From: CAYUAI01 sp964442745
Lineage (GTDB): Bacteria > Pseudomonadota > Gammaproteobacteria > S012-40
Reading direction: 5' to 3'
DNA: 64,000 bases
Assembly: GCA_964442745.1 (NCBI GenBank)
Contig: CAYUAI010000009.1
Coordinates: 24,172-88,171 of the forward strand
The position numbers were made by a program, and so were the translations under genes. Positions 52,147 through 61,755 of this stretch are shown here, in pieces; position 1 is the stretch's first letter, and each line of letters opens with the position of its first letter. Under the pieces are notes generated by a model, which had not been told where the DNA came from, searched no databases, and saw only the letters and a program-made list of their open reading frames with translations.

Positions 52147-53670
52147 ATGTTTGCTGATTTTCCGTTACTAAGTTTCGCAATTTGGCTGCCTATTTTAGGT
52201 GGCACTTTTGTGTTGTTATCTGGCAATGCCAATCGTCCTACGCTAACACGGTGGTTTTCCCTGATGATTGCGGGATTGACTTTTTTGATTACCCTGCCGT
52301 TATTTACGCTGTTTGATACCCAGACCTTTCAAATGCAGTTCGTGGAAAAAGCCAGCTGGATTCCATTGCTTAATATTCATTATCATTTGGGTGTCGATGG
52401 TATTTCCATGCCGCTCATTTTGTTAACGTCATTCACCAGCGTATTGGTTGTCATTGCCGGATGGGAATCGATCAAAACCAAAGTTGCTCAGTACATGGGT
52501 TGCTTCCTGATCATGGAAGGTCTCATGATTGGTGTGTTTTCAGCCTTGGACTCCATCTTGTTCTATGTGTGGTGGGAAGCCATGCTGGTCCCGATGTTTT
52601 TGATTATCGGCATCTGGGGCGGTGAGCGCCGAGTCTATGCCAGCATCAAGTTTTTCCTCTATACCTTTTTAGGTTCGGTCTTTATGCTGGTGGCACTGAT
52701 ATACATGTACACCCAAACGGAAAGTGGCAGTTTTTCGATTCTAGATTTTCATGCCATGCCGCTAAGTATGAATGAACAGATATGGATCTTTTTAGCCTTT
52801 TTGATCGCTTTTGCGGTGAAAGTACCGATGTGGCCAGTACACACTTGGTTGCCTGATGCTCACGTGGAAGCACCCACGGGCGGATCCGTCATCCTGGCCG
52901 CGATTATGCTGAAAATGGGGGCTTATGGCTTTCTACGATTTAGTTTGCCAATCACGCCAGCGGCCAGTAACGAGCTGGATTGGTTGATCATTGTGCTGTC
53001 ACTCATTGCCATTGTTTATATTGGGTTTGTCGCATTGGCGCAAAAAGACATGAAAAAACTGATTGCGTATTCTTCAATTTCTCACATGGGATTTGTGACC
53101 TTAGGCTTTTTTCTGATTTTTACCATTGTTGATAACACCGGCAGTGCCCAAGGTGGTGCGATGGGAATAGAAGGGGCGATTGTGCAAATGATCTCTCATG
53201 GTTTTGTTTCGGGTGCCTTATTCCTCTGTATCGGTGTTTTATACGATCGCATGCATAGTCGCCAAATTAGTGATTATGGTGGTGTGGCGAATACCATGCC
53301 GATTTTTGCGGCTTTTGTTGTGTTTTTTGCCATGGCAAATGCCGGTTTACCCGGCACTTCGGCCTTTGTCGGTGAGTTTCTGGTGATACTTGCCGCCATG
53401 AAAGCGAATTTTTGGTTAGCTTTTACCGCGGCATTAACACTGATTATCGGGGCCGCCTATACTTTATGGATGGTCAAGCGTGTGGTGTTCGGTGAGGTGG
53501 CCAATGAGCGAGTGGCGGCATTAAAAGATGTCAATCATCGAGAGATTTTCGTGCTTGGTAGTTTGGCTGCTTTGGTGTTATTGGTGGGGATATGGCCAAA
53601 TCCGTTAATGGACGTCATACATGCCTCGGTAGAAAATTTGGTGGCACATATCGCGAACCCAAAACTATAA
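52147..53670 (+). CDS. nuoM: NuoM, proton-pumping antiporter-like subunit
   Basis: 507 residues, about 14 helices. FYVWWEAMLVPMFLIIGIWG (Glu) and KVPMWPVHTWLPDAHVEAP (Lys) are the channel motifs. Starts at ATG 52147 after a 210-bp gap, the longest inside the operon. Confidence 0.97.
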   Translation: MFADFPLLSFAIWLPILGGTFVLLSGNANRPTLTRWFSLMIAGLTFLITLPLFTLFDTQTFQMQFVEKASWIPLLNIHYHLGVDGISMPLILLTSFTSVLVVIAGWESIKTKVAQYMGCFLIMEGLMIGVFSALDSILFYVWWEAMLVPMFLIIGIWGGERRVYASIKFFLYTFLGSVFMLVALIYMYTQTESGSFSILDFHAMPLSMNEQIWIFLAFLIAFAVKVPMWPVHTWLPDAHVEAPTGGSVILAAIMLKMGAYGFLRFSLPITPAASNELDWLIIVLSLIAIVYIGFVALAQKDMKKLIAYSSISHMGFVTLGFFLIFTIVDNTGSAQGGAMGIEGAIVQMISHGFVSGALFLCIGVLYDRMHSRQISDYGGVANTMPIFAAFVVFFAMANAGLPGTSAFVGEFLVILAAMKANFWLAFTAALTLIIGAAYTLWMVKRVVFGEVANERVAALKDVNHREIFVLGSLAALVLLVGIWPNPLMDVIHASVENLVAHIANPKL

Positions 53671-53691
53671 TCCTATCAAGAGAACGTTAAG

Positions 53692-55134
53692 ATGACCGTT
53701 GAACTATCTGAATTTGCACCGCTGATACCCGAGATTTTTTTGTTAAGTATGGTGTGTATCATTTTAGTGATTGATCTTTATTTGACAGAGACCGCTCGCA
53801 TTATCACCTATGTGTTATCACTGATGACCTTAGTCGTGACCGCCATGCTGACCTATGCAGGTAGCCCAAGCTCACCAGAGGTGGTGTTATCGGGCACCTT
53901 TGTGAACGATAGCATGAGTGTCGTATTAAAAATGTTTATTTATTTAATCGTGGCAGTGACATTGATTTATTCGCGTGAATATTTAATACAGCGATCATTA
54001 TTTCGTGGTGAATTTTTTGTTTTAGCCTTATTTGGCACGCTGGGCATGATGGTCATGGTCTCTGCCCATAACCTGATTAGTTTGTACCTCGGTTTAGAGC
54101 TGTTGTCATTAAGCCTCTATGCTTTAGTGGCTTTGCAACGAGACTCCAAAGTGGCCACTGAAGCCGCGATGAAATATTTTGTTTTAGGCGCCCTAGCTTC
54201 AGGCATGCTGTTATACGGCATGTCATTGATTTATGGTGCCACAGGCAGTCTCGACCTACACACCGTGGGCGAGTTTATTGCGACAACCACCAATAGCAAA
54301 GACATGGTGTTGCTCATGGGTACCGTATTTGTGATTGTCGGCTTAGCGTTTAAGCTAGGCGCGGTCCCGTTTCATATGTGGGTCCCGGATGTTTATCATG
54401 GCGCACCCACCGCCGTTACTTTATATATTAGCACGGCACCTAAATTAGCCGGTTTTGCCATGGTGATGCGTTTATTAGTCGAAGGATTAGGTGACTTGCA
54501 TTTTTATTGGCAAGATATGATCGTTATCCTGGCAGTATTATCCATGGTGGTTGGCAATGTGGTGGCGATTGCGCAAACGAATATCAAACGTATGTTGGCG
54601 TATTCAACGATTGCTCACATGGGTTTTTTGTTTTTAGGTATTTTGGCAGCCACAGCGAATGGTTATTCCAGCGCCATGTTTTATACCATCGTCTATGCAC
54701 TCATGAGCTTAGGTGGTTTTGGTATCATTATTTTACTCAGTCGAAAAGATGATGAAGCTGATCAGCTTAATGATTTTAAGGGCCTCAGTGATCGTAGCCC
54801 ATGGTTTGCGGCGGTCATGCTAATTTTAATGCTTTCCATGGCAGGCATTCCTCCACTGCTTGGGTTTTATGCCAAGCTTGCGGTGCTGCAAGCGGTGGTT
54901 GAAGCGGGTTATACTTGGTTGGCGGTGGTGGCCGTGATATTCTCGATTGTCGGGGCATTTTATTATCTACGTATCATTAAGCTGATGTATTTTGATAAAC
55001 CTGACGAGCAGGCACCAGCCATCCGTGCGAATTTTGATTTGCAAGCGATCCTTAGTGTCAATGGTTTTGCGATCTTGTTATTGGGTATTTTTCCAGGGGC
55101 TTTAATGGCATTGTGTGCTCGTGCAATCATGTAA
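53692..55134 (+). CDS. nuoN: NuoN, proton-pumping antiporter-like subunit
   Basis: 480 residues, about 14 helices. LGLELLSLSLYALVAL, KLGAVPFHMWVPDVYHGAP and QTNIKRMLAYSTIAHMGF match NuoN. Last gene of the operon, 21 bp after nuoM. Confidence 0.97.
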   Translation: MTVELSEFAPLIPEIFLLSMVCIILVIDLYLTETARIITYVLSLMTLVVTAMLTYAGSPSSPEVVLSGTFVNDSMSVVLKMFIYLIVAVTLIYSREYLIQRSLFRGEFFVLALFGTLGMMVMVSAHNLISLYLGLELLSLSLYALVALQRDSKVATEAAMKYFVLGALASGMLLYGMSLIYGATGSLDLHTVGEFIATTTNSKDMVLLMGTVFVIVGLAFKLGAVPFHMWVPDVYHGAPTAVTLYISTAPKLAGFAMVMRLLVEGLGDLHFYWQDMIVILAVLSMVVGNVVAIAQTNIKRMLAYSTIAHMGFLFLGILAATANGYSSAMFYTIVYALMSLGGFGIIILLSRKDDEADQLNDFKGLSDRSPWFAAVMLILMLSMAGIPPLLGFYAKLAVLQAVVEAGYTWLAVVAVIFSIVGAFYYLRIIKLMYFDKPDEQAPAIRANFDLQAILSVNGFAILLLGIFPGALMALCARAIM

Positions 55135-55159
55135 ACCCTGGCTAAATTTGGTTTATTGA

Positions 55160-55184
55160 CGACGGGTTTCTCGTCACCCGTTTT
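55160..55184 (+). terminator. Terminator candidate after nuoN
   Basis: ACGGGT (55162-55167) pairs with ACCCGT (55176-55181) and four Ts follow. Short stem, but well placed 25 bp after the nuoN stop. Confidence 0.55.
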
Positions 55185-55233
55185 GCACCCAAAAGAAATA
55201 TATTCATTTTAATCCGCGAGTACACAAAAGGAT

Positions 55234-56091
55234 TTGACCCAAGTGGTATCTCATAATCAAGTATTTAACGATATTAAGTGGTTGTTGGATGAAGGTAAAC
55301 TGCAGTTACCTGCGTTGCCGGATATCGCGTTGCGTGTCAAAAAAGCCATTGACGAACAAGATCTCGAAATCGATGACATTGCTAAAATTATCCAGTCTGA
55401 TATTCCGCTCGCGGGACGCATCATCCAAATTGCCAATAGTCCCATGTATCGCGGTGGGCGATCCGTTCAACATTGCAGCGATGCCATTAGCCGAATAGGG
55501 CTTAATGTGACGCGCAATTTGGTGACCAGTTTTGCATTAAAGCGGTTGTTTACTGCCAAAAATTCAAAAATTAGACGACAAACAGAAAGTGTTTGGAACC
55601 ATAGTGTCAAAGTGGCTGCCATCAGTTTTGTATTAGCTCGTATTAGCTTGGGTTTCGATCCTGACCGGGCGATGTTAGCCGGTATTGTGCATGATATCGG
55701 TGTATTACCCTTTCTTGCTTACATGGAAAATCATGCAGATCAACTTGGTGTGGATGAAAACACACAGACTGAATTATTGGCGCAATTACGTGGTCCCTTA
55801 GGGGAACTGATTTTACTGGACTGGGGTATTGATGACGCGTTTTTAATGGTCGCGAGGGAAGCGGAACAATGGCAGAGAAACCCAAGTCCGGAACCTGATT
55901 TATGTGATATTGTGTTAATTGCTCAAATTCATGCCTCATTCAGCGATAAAAATATAAAAGATCGACCTGTGCTAGATCAAGTCCCCGCGTTTAAAAAATT
56001 TCCGGTGTTCAGTCTAGGGCCTAGCTCAAGTATTGAATTGCTTGAGGAAGCCTCCGATGAAATTGCACAAATTAAACGTATTTTATCCTGA
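55234..56091 (+). CDS. HDOD-domain protein
   Basis: 285 residues with one HDOD domain (about 20-215): LPALPDIALRVKKAI, IIQSDIPLAGRIIQIANS and GIVHDIGVLPFL. HDOD proteins are signalling adapters related to HD hydrolases but usually without activity. The start is uncertain: TTG 55234 has AAAGGA almost adjacent, while GTG 55243 is better spaced (10 bases). It follows the nuo operon in the same direction but after a terminator. Confidence 0.85.
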   Translation: MTQVVSHNQVFNDIKWLLDEGKLQLPALPDIALRVKKAIDEQDLEIDDIAKIIQSDIPLAGRIIQIANSPMYRGGRSVQHCSDAISRIGLNVTRNLVTSFALKRLFTAKNSKIRRQTESVWNHSVKVAAISFVLARISLGFDPDRAMLAGIVHDIGVLPFLAYMENHADQLGVDENTQTELLAQLRGPLGELILLDWGIDDAFLMVAREAEQWQRNPSPEPDLCDIVLIAQIHASFSDKNIKDRPVLDQVPAFKKFPVFSLGPSSSIELLEEASDEIAQIKRILS

Positions 56092-56098
56092 AACCGTT

Positions 56099-57106
56099 TT
56101 AATATTTTTTCACTTGATAACCTTGCGCTAGCCACTGCAAGTGGTTTAATCGCGTTTGGCTAGCTTGACCGTCTTTAACGGCGGCTTGAAAAGCACATTG
56201 AGGCTCTTGCTCGTGGCGGCAATTACTGAATTTACATCGTCCCATTAAAGCACGGAATTCGCGAAATCCCCAGGCTATTTTATTGTCAGGAATATGCCAA
56301 AGTCCAAAATCTCTCACACCGGGCGAATCGATGATTGCCCCCCCATGAGATAAATGGTAGTACTGGGAAGCGCTGGTGGTATGTTGGCCTAGCCCGGTTC
56401 TCATTGATACTTGGTTTATTTTGATATTTTGCTCGGGTAACAAACTTTTAATCGTTGAGGATTTACCCACCCCGGATTGCCCAACCAAAATACTGACTTT
56501 GTTATCGAGCTGGGCTTGTAGTTGTTCGATGCCCTGTTTGAGGTTAGGTGAGTAATAAAACAATGGATAGCCTAATGCGGAATAAAGCGATAAGCTTTTT
56601 TCTAATGCGCGTTTTTTGTCGGCTGACAATAAATCCAGTTTGGTGACCATTATTATCGGCGTGATATCAGCCAATTCGATGGTGACGAGGTATCGATCAA
56701 TTAATAGCAGATCCAGTTTCGGATGAGCGGCACTGACAATAATAATTTGATCCACATTGGCCGCGACAGGTTTGGGTGACCCTTGGGCAATGGGGCGGGC
56801 AAGCAATGATTTTTTCGGTAAAATCGCAGTGACTACACCACTATCATCGCTCTGCGCTTGCACAATCACATGGTCTCCACAGATAATGTCGCCAATATTT
56901 TGGCGACAAAAGCATTTTAATGTTTGCTTGGCCTGGGTTTCCACCAGGATATGCACGCCATAATTGGCAATGACCAGTGCTTGCTCGGGCGGAGATAGAG
57001 TATCTTCGTCGATGGCTGTTAATTTCTTTTGGGCGCGTTGGATTCGCTCATCTTGTACTTTTTTTGCTCGCCAGCTTTGTCGGCGAGTCAGTGAACGTTT
57101 AGCCAT
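56099..57106 (-). CDS. rsgA: RsgA, ribosome small-subunit-dependent GTPase A
   Basis: 335 residues. An OB domain comes first (about 60-115). The circularly permuted GTPase follows: TKLD (G4), then GQSGVGKSST (G1), GQHTTSA (switch) and DSPGVRDFGL (G3). The zinc motif is CKFSNCRHEQEPQC. Late maturation of 30S. Convergent with the HDOD gene and divergent from orn, its usual partner. Confidence 0.96.
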   Translation of the reverse strand: MAKRSLTRRQSWRAKKVQDERIQRAQKKLTAIDEDTLSPPEQALVIANYGVHILVETQAKQTLKCFCRQNIGDIICGDHVIVQAQSDDSGVVTAILPKKSLLARPIAQGSPKPVAANVDQIIIVSAAHPKLDLLLIDRYLVTIELADITPIIMVTKLDLLSADKKRALEKSLSLYSALGYPLFYYSPNLKQGIEQLQAQLDNKVSILVGQSGVGKSSTIKSLLPEQNIKINQVSMRTGLGQHTTSASQYYHLSHGGAIIDSPGVRDFGLWHIPDNKIAWGFREFRALMGRCKFSNCRHEQEPQCAFQAAVKDGQASQTRLNHLQWLAQGYQVKKY

Positions 57107-57228
57107 AAGTGATATTAAAAAGCGCCAGTTATTTGCATTACACTATTATATATATAAGATAGACAGCCGTTGCCATCAGCAGGATTAACGTTTCCATCGT
57201 TCAACATCATCAATCATGGACCAAGTAC

Positions 57229-57777
57229 ATGAACCAACAACAAACCAGCCATTTAATTTGGATCGATCTAGAAATGACAGGTCTGAACCCAGATGTTGAT
57301 CAAATTATCGAAATTGCGACCATCATTACCGATAAAAATTTGAACCTGCTCGCAGAAGGGCCGATGTTGGCAATCCACCAACATGATGACACCATCAATG
57401 CGATGGATGCTTGGAATACCAAGCACCATGGAGAATCGGGTTTAATTGACCGAGTGCGTAGCAGTACCATAACAGAAGTCATGGCCTGTCAGCAAACGCT
57501 AGATTTTTGTGCAGCTTATCTTGCCCCTGGTATTTCTCCCATGTGTGGCAACAGTATTTGTCAGGATCGACGTTTTTTATATCGGCATATGCCCGAATTA
57601 GAGCGTTTTTTCCATTATCGCAATATTGATGTGAGTACCATTAAAGAACTGGCTCGCCGTTGGGCACCCGAAGTATTCGCCGGGGTGCAAAAAAAATCAA
57701 TCCATTTAGCCTTAGATGATATCAAAGAATCGATTGAGGAACTGCGCCATTATCGACGCCATTTTTTAAAGGGGTGA
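57229..57777 (+). CDS. orn: Orn, oligoribonuclease
   Basis: 182 residues, DEDDh exonuclease. Motifs: WIDLEMTGLNP (Asp, Glu), the central Asp in NSICQDRRFLYRHMP and KSIHLALDDIKES (His, Asp). It degrades 2- to 5-nt RNAs, including the pGpG product of c-di-GMP breakdown, so it is relevant to PelD signalling in the same genome. Confidence 0.97.
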   Translation: MNQQQTSHLIWIDLEMTGLNPDVDQIIEIATIITDKNLNLLAEGPMLAIHQHDDTINAMDAWNTKHHGESGLIDRVRSSTITEVMACQQTLDFCAAYLAPGISPMCGNSICQDRRFLYRHMPELERFFHYRNIDVSTIKELARRWAPEVFAGVQKKSIHLALDDIKESIEELRHYRRHFLKG

Positions 57778-57848
57778 GAATTGAGTCGCTGGCTGAAGGC
57801 TCAGAGTTTGGGCATATCCTAAACTCGACTGGATATCAACGGCCAGAT

Positions 57849-58913
57849 CTATACTTGTTGTTCAATGGCCCACTGGATGTGTTCCTGCACTAAAGCACTC
57901 ACGGTTGGCAAGCGCTGGGTCAGTACTTGCAGAATTTTCGAATGTGGTGGCGCATTACCCATGGCAATGGCAATATTACGCAACCAGCATTCATAACCCA
58001 CCCGCCGCATGGCAGAGCCTTCGGTGTTGCGTAAAAATACCGTTTCAGACCATTGAAATAAGTCAATTAAAGACACGTGATCCAAACGATGCCGGGTTTG
58101 AAAATCGGCTTCGGCAGTGACTGAAGCAAAGCGATTCCAAGGACAAACTAACTGGCAATCATCACATCCATAAATCCGATTCCCCATCATCGCTCTAAGT
58201 GTTTGGGGAATGACGCCTTTATATTCGATGGTTAAATAGGAAATACATAATCGGGCATCGAGTTGGAACGGGGCGATAATTGCCTTGGTCGGGCAGATAT
58301 CGATACAAGCCTGGCAAGTGCCACAATGTTTTTCCATCGCTTGATCCGCAGGCAAGGCAAGATCGGTATAAATTTCCCCTAAAAAAAACCAAGAGCCACT
58401 GTCACGGCTGAGTAAATTAGTATGTTTGCCAATCCAGCCCAAGCCCGCTTGTTCAGCAATAGGTTTTTCTAATACCGGGGCGCTATCAACAAAAACACGA
58501 TAGCCAAAATCGCCAATAATGTCACCGAGGCGATGCGCCAATTGTTGCAAACGCTTTTTGAGTACTTTGTGATAATCACGTCCCAGCGCATAACGCGAAA
58601 TATAGGCAAGCTCGGGATTAGCTAACACTTGCCAAGGATCGAGACTGGGTTCGGGCCAATAATCCATACGCACGCTGATAATGCTGAGCGTGCCTGGCAA
58701 CAATTCATTGGGTCGCGAACGTTTGCTACCGTGTTTTTCCATATACTGCATGGTGCCGTGATATTTCGACTGTAACCACTGGTTGAGTCGATTTTCAGCA
58801 AGCGGCAGATCGATATGACTAATGCCTATTTTGTTAAATCCTAATTCATCGCTCCAAGACTGAATTTTTTTTTTGAGTTCAGTCAAGTTGATATTCTTAT
58901 CGTGTGTTGTCAT
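57849..58913 (-). CDS. queG: QueG, epoxyqueuosine reductase
   Basis: 354 residues. Cobalamin-binding N-terminal domain and two 4Fe-4S motifs: CGTCQACIDICPTKAI and CDDCQLVCPWNRFA, plus HEAT-like C-terminus. Last step of queuosine synthesis in tRNA. 278 bp without a gene follow upstream of its start. Confidence 0.95.
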   Translation of the reverse strand: MTTHDKNINLTELKKKIQSWSDELGFNKIGISHIDLPLAENRLNQWLQSKYHGTMQYMEKHGSKRSRPNELLPGTLSIISVRMDYWPEPSLDPWQVLANPELAYISRYALGRDYHKVLKKRLQQLAHRLGDIIGDFGYRVFVDSAPVLEKPIAEQAGLGWIGKHTNLLSRDSGSWFFLGEIYTDLALPADQAMEKHCGTCQACIDICPTKAIIAPFQLDARLCISYLTIEYKGVIPQTLRAMMGNRIYGCDDCQLVCPWNRFASVTAEADFQTRHRLDHVSLIDLFQWSETVFLRNTEGSAMRRVGYECWLRNIAIAMGNAPPHSKILQVLTQRLPTVSALVQEHIQWAIEQQV

Positions 58914-59191
58914 AAAAACAGCGGCGTTGCCTAACGTTTAAAAATCAAGATAACCTGGTCACAATGAAACGATTTTACTCGGTGACAGGTCGCTATGGGC
59001 CAGCTCGTTGACTGTCTCGATGATCCGTTCGCACTCGGATTAGTTCATGGGTAGTCTTCAGTCGGCTAACCTGTTAGTTTTAGTCAATTAACTAGCTATG
59101 TTGTTCATTTAAATAATGGAAAATGAGAGAGCATAGGTTTATAAAAAGTAAATAATTATAATATCGTATGCATTAAATTGAGAAGGTAAAT

Positions 59192-59386
59192 ATGCGAACG
59201 ACTCTCAATCTACCCGAGGATTTACTGAACGAAGCAATGAAGGCAACCCATACTGACACAAAAACCGGAGTCATTGTATTGGCCTTGGAAGAATTGATAA
59301 GGAAATCAAAAATTTCTAGTCTAAAGGATTTTAAAGGAAAAATTGATTTAGATATTGACCTCGATGATATCCGAACTCGCCATTAA
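59192..59386 (+). CDS. VapB-type antitoxin
   Basis: 64 residues. MRTTLNLPEDLLNEAMK opens a ribbon-helix-helix DNA-binding domain, as in VapB antitoxins of the DUF2191 type. The C-terminal part (about 40-64) is acidic and would bind the toxin. The ATG has GAAGG upstream. Its stop overlaps the start of a truncated vapC (TAATG). Confidence 0.8.
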   Translation: MRTTLNLPEDLLNEAMKATHTDTKTGVIVLALEELIRKSKISSLKDFKGKIDLDIDLDDIRTRH

Positions 59387-59520
59387 TGGCGAGTTTGGTA
59401 GATACGTCGATATGGATTGATTATTCAGGGGCATTACAGGGAAGTGATTGCGTCGCCCATTCCTTAGGCTGGTCAGTTCAAGCTTATTCAAGCGTCGTTC
59501 TTTCAGGGCCGGGTCGTTGA
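59386..59520 (+). pseudogene. Truncated VapC toxin (PIN domain) remnant
   Basis: ATG 59386 opens a frame encoding MASLVDTSIWIDYSGALQGS, the N-terminus of a PIN-domain RNase with its first catalytic Asp (VDTSIWIDY). Reading then enters the dispersed repeat at 59436 and ends at 59520 after 44 residues, against about 130 in a full VapC. The catalytic core is missing, so the toxin must be inactive. Confidence 0.85.
59436..59464. repeat. Dispersed repeat shared with 2720-2748
   Basis: ACAGGGAAGTGATTGCGTCGCC and CATTCCT match the segment at 2720-2748 with two differences, but without the hairpin seen there. It coincides with the point where vapC loses its coding sense. Confidence 0.7.
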
Positions 59521-59596
59521 CTTATTTTACGATAGCGCAAGTATTGCTTATAATGTAAAAGGACTCTTAGTTAATTTAATCAATTTGTGGTTTATT

Positions 59597-61099
59597 ATGT
59601 CATTACCAACGACTCTTTATACAGCCCAGCAAGTACGTGAACTCGATCGTATTGCCATCCAAAAATTTTCGATCCCGGGTTATACTTTAATGACCCGTGC
59701 CGCGCAAAGCGCATTTGACTGCACATTAGTCCATTGGCCAGCGGTGAGACGAATTGCTGTTTTTTGCGGTTTAGGTAATAACGCAGGTGATGGTTATGTG
59801 TATGCTCGTCTGGCTCAACAAGCCGGATTGCAAGTGACGGTATATCAGTTAGGACAGACACATCGGCAACAAGGTGATGCACTGCGTGCTAGACAAGAAA
59901 TGGAGCAAACCAGCATCGTTGCTCAAACTTATGGCAATCAGACTTTGCATGAGTTTGACTTAATTGTTGATGGAATATTCGGGACTGGCCTGGATCGAGA
60001 TGTCAGCGGGCCTTGGGCGGCGGCGATTTCTGACATTAATGACAGTAATAAGCCGGTATTGGCCCTTGATATTCCGTCCGGTTTACAGGCGGATACCGGA
60101 GAGGTCATGGCGATTGCCATACGGGCCACCGTTACCATCAGTTTTATTGGTCTTAAACAAGGCTTGTTCACAGCTTGGGGGCCGGATTATCGTGGTCAAA
60201 TTGTTTTTAATGATTTATCGGTGCCGCCTGAAGTCTATGCTGAAGTACCTAGCACATGCACCCGTTTAGCCGCCGAGACACTGATCAATCCTTTAGCTAC
60301 CCGGCAAAAAAATTCACATAAAGGGCGTTTTGGTCACGTCTTATTATTGGGCGGTAATCAAGGCATGGTCGGCGCGATTATGATGGCGGCGATGGCCGCC
60401 GCTCGGATTGGGGCAGGGCGGGTTTCTGTGGTGACCCATGCCAACCATGCGAATTTTGCCAATGCGGCGCAGCCTGAAATCATGACCCACGGTTTTCATT
60501 CATCTCAGTCGTTAGAGGCTTTGTTGGAACGCGCCGATGTGATTGTGCTGGGTCCCGGTTTAGGGCAAGATCAATGGGCCAAGGCACTTTTTAATCAAGC
60601 CATTCACAGCCGTTTACCGCTAATTATTGATGCCGATGCACTCTTGTTGTTAGCACAACAAAAGGCGATAAAGCGCTCATCTTGGATACTGACACCACAT
60701 CCAGGAGAGGCGGCGGCTTTGCTGGCATGCACAAGCTCACAGATACAACAACATCGATTTGCGGCGGTGACACAATTACAAGCTCGTTATGGTGGCGTGG
60801 TTGTATTAAAAGGGGCGGGGAGTATAGTCGGCGATGGGCAAGCCAGCAATGTCTGTGATGCCGGTAATCCGGGCATGGCCAGTGGCGGCATGGGAGATAT
60901 TTTAAGCGGTATGTTAGGTGGATTGCTTGGCCAGTCACTGCATCAGTCGCTGGGGTTAATTAATGTGGCTAGTTTTGCGGTGATGCTACATGCAAAAGCA
61001 GGCGATCGGGTTGCCGAAACATGCGGTCAGCGAGGAATGTTAGCCACGGATTTACTGCCGGTGGTGCGAAGTTTGGTGAATGGTGAACAGTGGCTGTGA
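59597..61099 (+). CDS. nnr: NnrD/NnrE, bifunctional NAD(P)H-hydrate repair enzyme
   Basis: 500 residues from ATG 59597 (MSLPTTLYTAQQVRELD). The N-terminal epimerase domain has FCGLGNNAGDGYVYAR. The C-terminal ADP-dependent dehydratase domain has VLLLGGNQGMVGA and NPGMASGGMGDILSGMLGGL. Repairs damaged NADH and NADPH. Overlaps tsaE. Confidence 0.95.
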   Translation: MSLPTTLYTAQQVRELDRIAIQKFSIPGYTLMTRAAQSAFDCTLVHWPAVRRIAVFCGLGNNAGDGYVYARLAQQAGLQVTVYQLGQTHRQQGDALRARQEMEQTSIVAQTYGNQTLHEFDLIVDGIFGTGLDRDVSGPWAAAISDINDSNKPVLALDIPSGLQADTGEVMAIAIRATVTISFIGLKQGLFTAWGPDYRGQIVFNDLSVPPEVYAEVPSTCTRLAAETLINPLATRQKNSHKGRFGHVLLLGGNQGMVGAIMMAAMAAARIGAGRVSVVTHANHANFANAAQPEIMTHGFHSSQSLEALLERADVIVLGPGLGQDQWAKALFNQAIHSRLPLIIDADALLLLAQQKAIKRSSWILTPHPGEAAALLACTSSQIQQHRFAAVTQLQARYGGVVVLKGAGSIVGDGQASNVCDAGNPGMASGGMGDILSGMLGGLLGQSLHQSLGLINVASFAVMLHAKAGDRVAETCGQRGMLATDLLPVVRSLVNGEQWL

Positions 61100-61587
61100 C
61101 CAGTAAAATCAATTTTTTTATCGAAAGTGAAACGGATATGCTGGCCTTAGCCGGACAACTCGCTAAATATTGCCCTCGGCATCTGGTCATTTTTTTAAAC
61201 GGTGAGTTAGGTACCGGTAAAACAACGTTAGTCAAAGGATTCTTGAGCGCATTAGGATATACCGCCAATGTGAAAAGTCCCACCTATACTTTGGTGGAAC
61301 CCTATCATCTGATCGATCGAGATATTTATCATTTTGATTTATACCGCTTGGGCTCGCCAGAGGAATTGGAATATATCGGCATCAGAGATTATTTTCACGA
61401 CAATGCTGTATTTTTAGTCGAATGGCCAGTACGTGGCTTTGGATTTTTACCTGAAAGCGATATTATTATCACCCTTGCTTACGATGATGGTGGTGAACGC
61501 CGGCATATTGACATTGAATCAAAAAGCCGCCATGGTGATGAATTTATTTCCCTGATGATTGCAGACCAAGCCTGGTCGTTTTGTTAA
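61096..61587 (+). CDS. tsaE: TsaE, tRNA t6A synthesis ATPase
   Basis: About 163 residues from GTG 61096, which overlaps the nnr stop (GTGA); a GTG two codons upstream is also possible. Walker A GELGTGKTTLVKG, then SPTYTLVEPY and HFDLYRLGSPEE. With TsaB and TsaD makes t6A at position 37 of tRNAs reading ANN. Confidence 0.95.
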   Translation: MTSKINFFIESETDMLALAGQLAKYCPRHLVIFLNGELGTGKTTLVKGFLSALGYTANVKSPTYTLVEPYHLIDRDIYHFDLYRLGSPEELEYIGIRDYFHDNAVFLVEWPVRGFGFLPESDIIITLAYDDGGERRHIDIESKSRHGDEFISLMIADQAWSFC

Positions 61588-61755
61588 CAATCTGGGATCA
61601 TCACCGATATATTTCTCAACAAGCCATCGTTAAGACTCAGTTTGCCAAGAGAAAATGAACTATCCTGATGGATTTAAAATTATCCTGAATATTTGCCGGG
61701 CTAAATTTTAGCCACATAGTATTTAATACTCGGAAAAATTGAAAATAGTGGTCTT

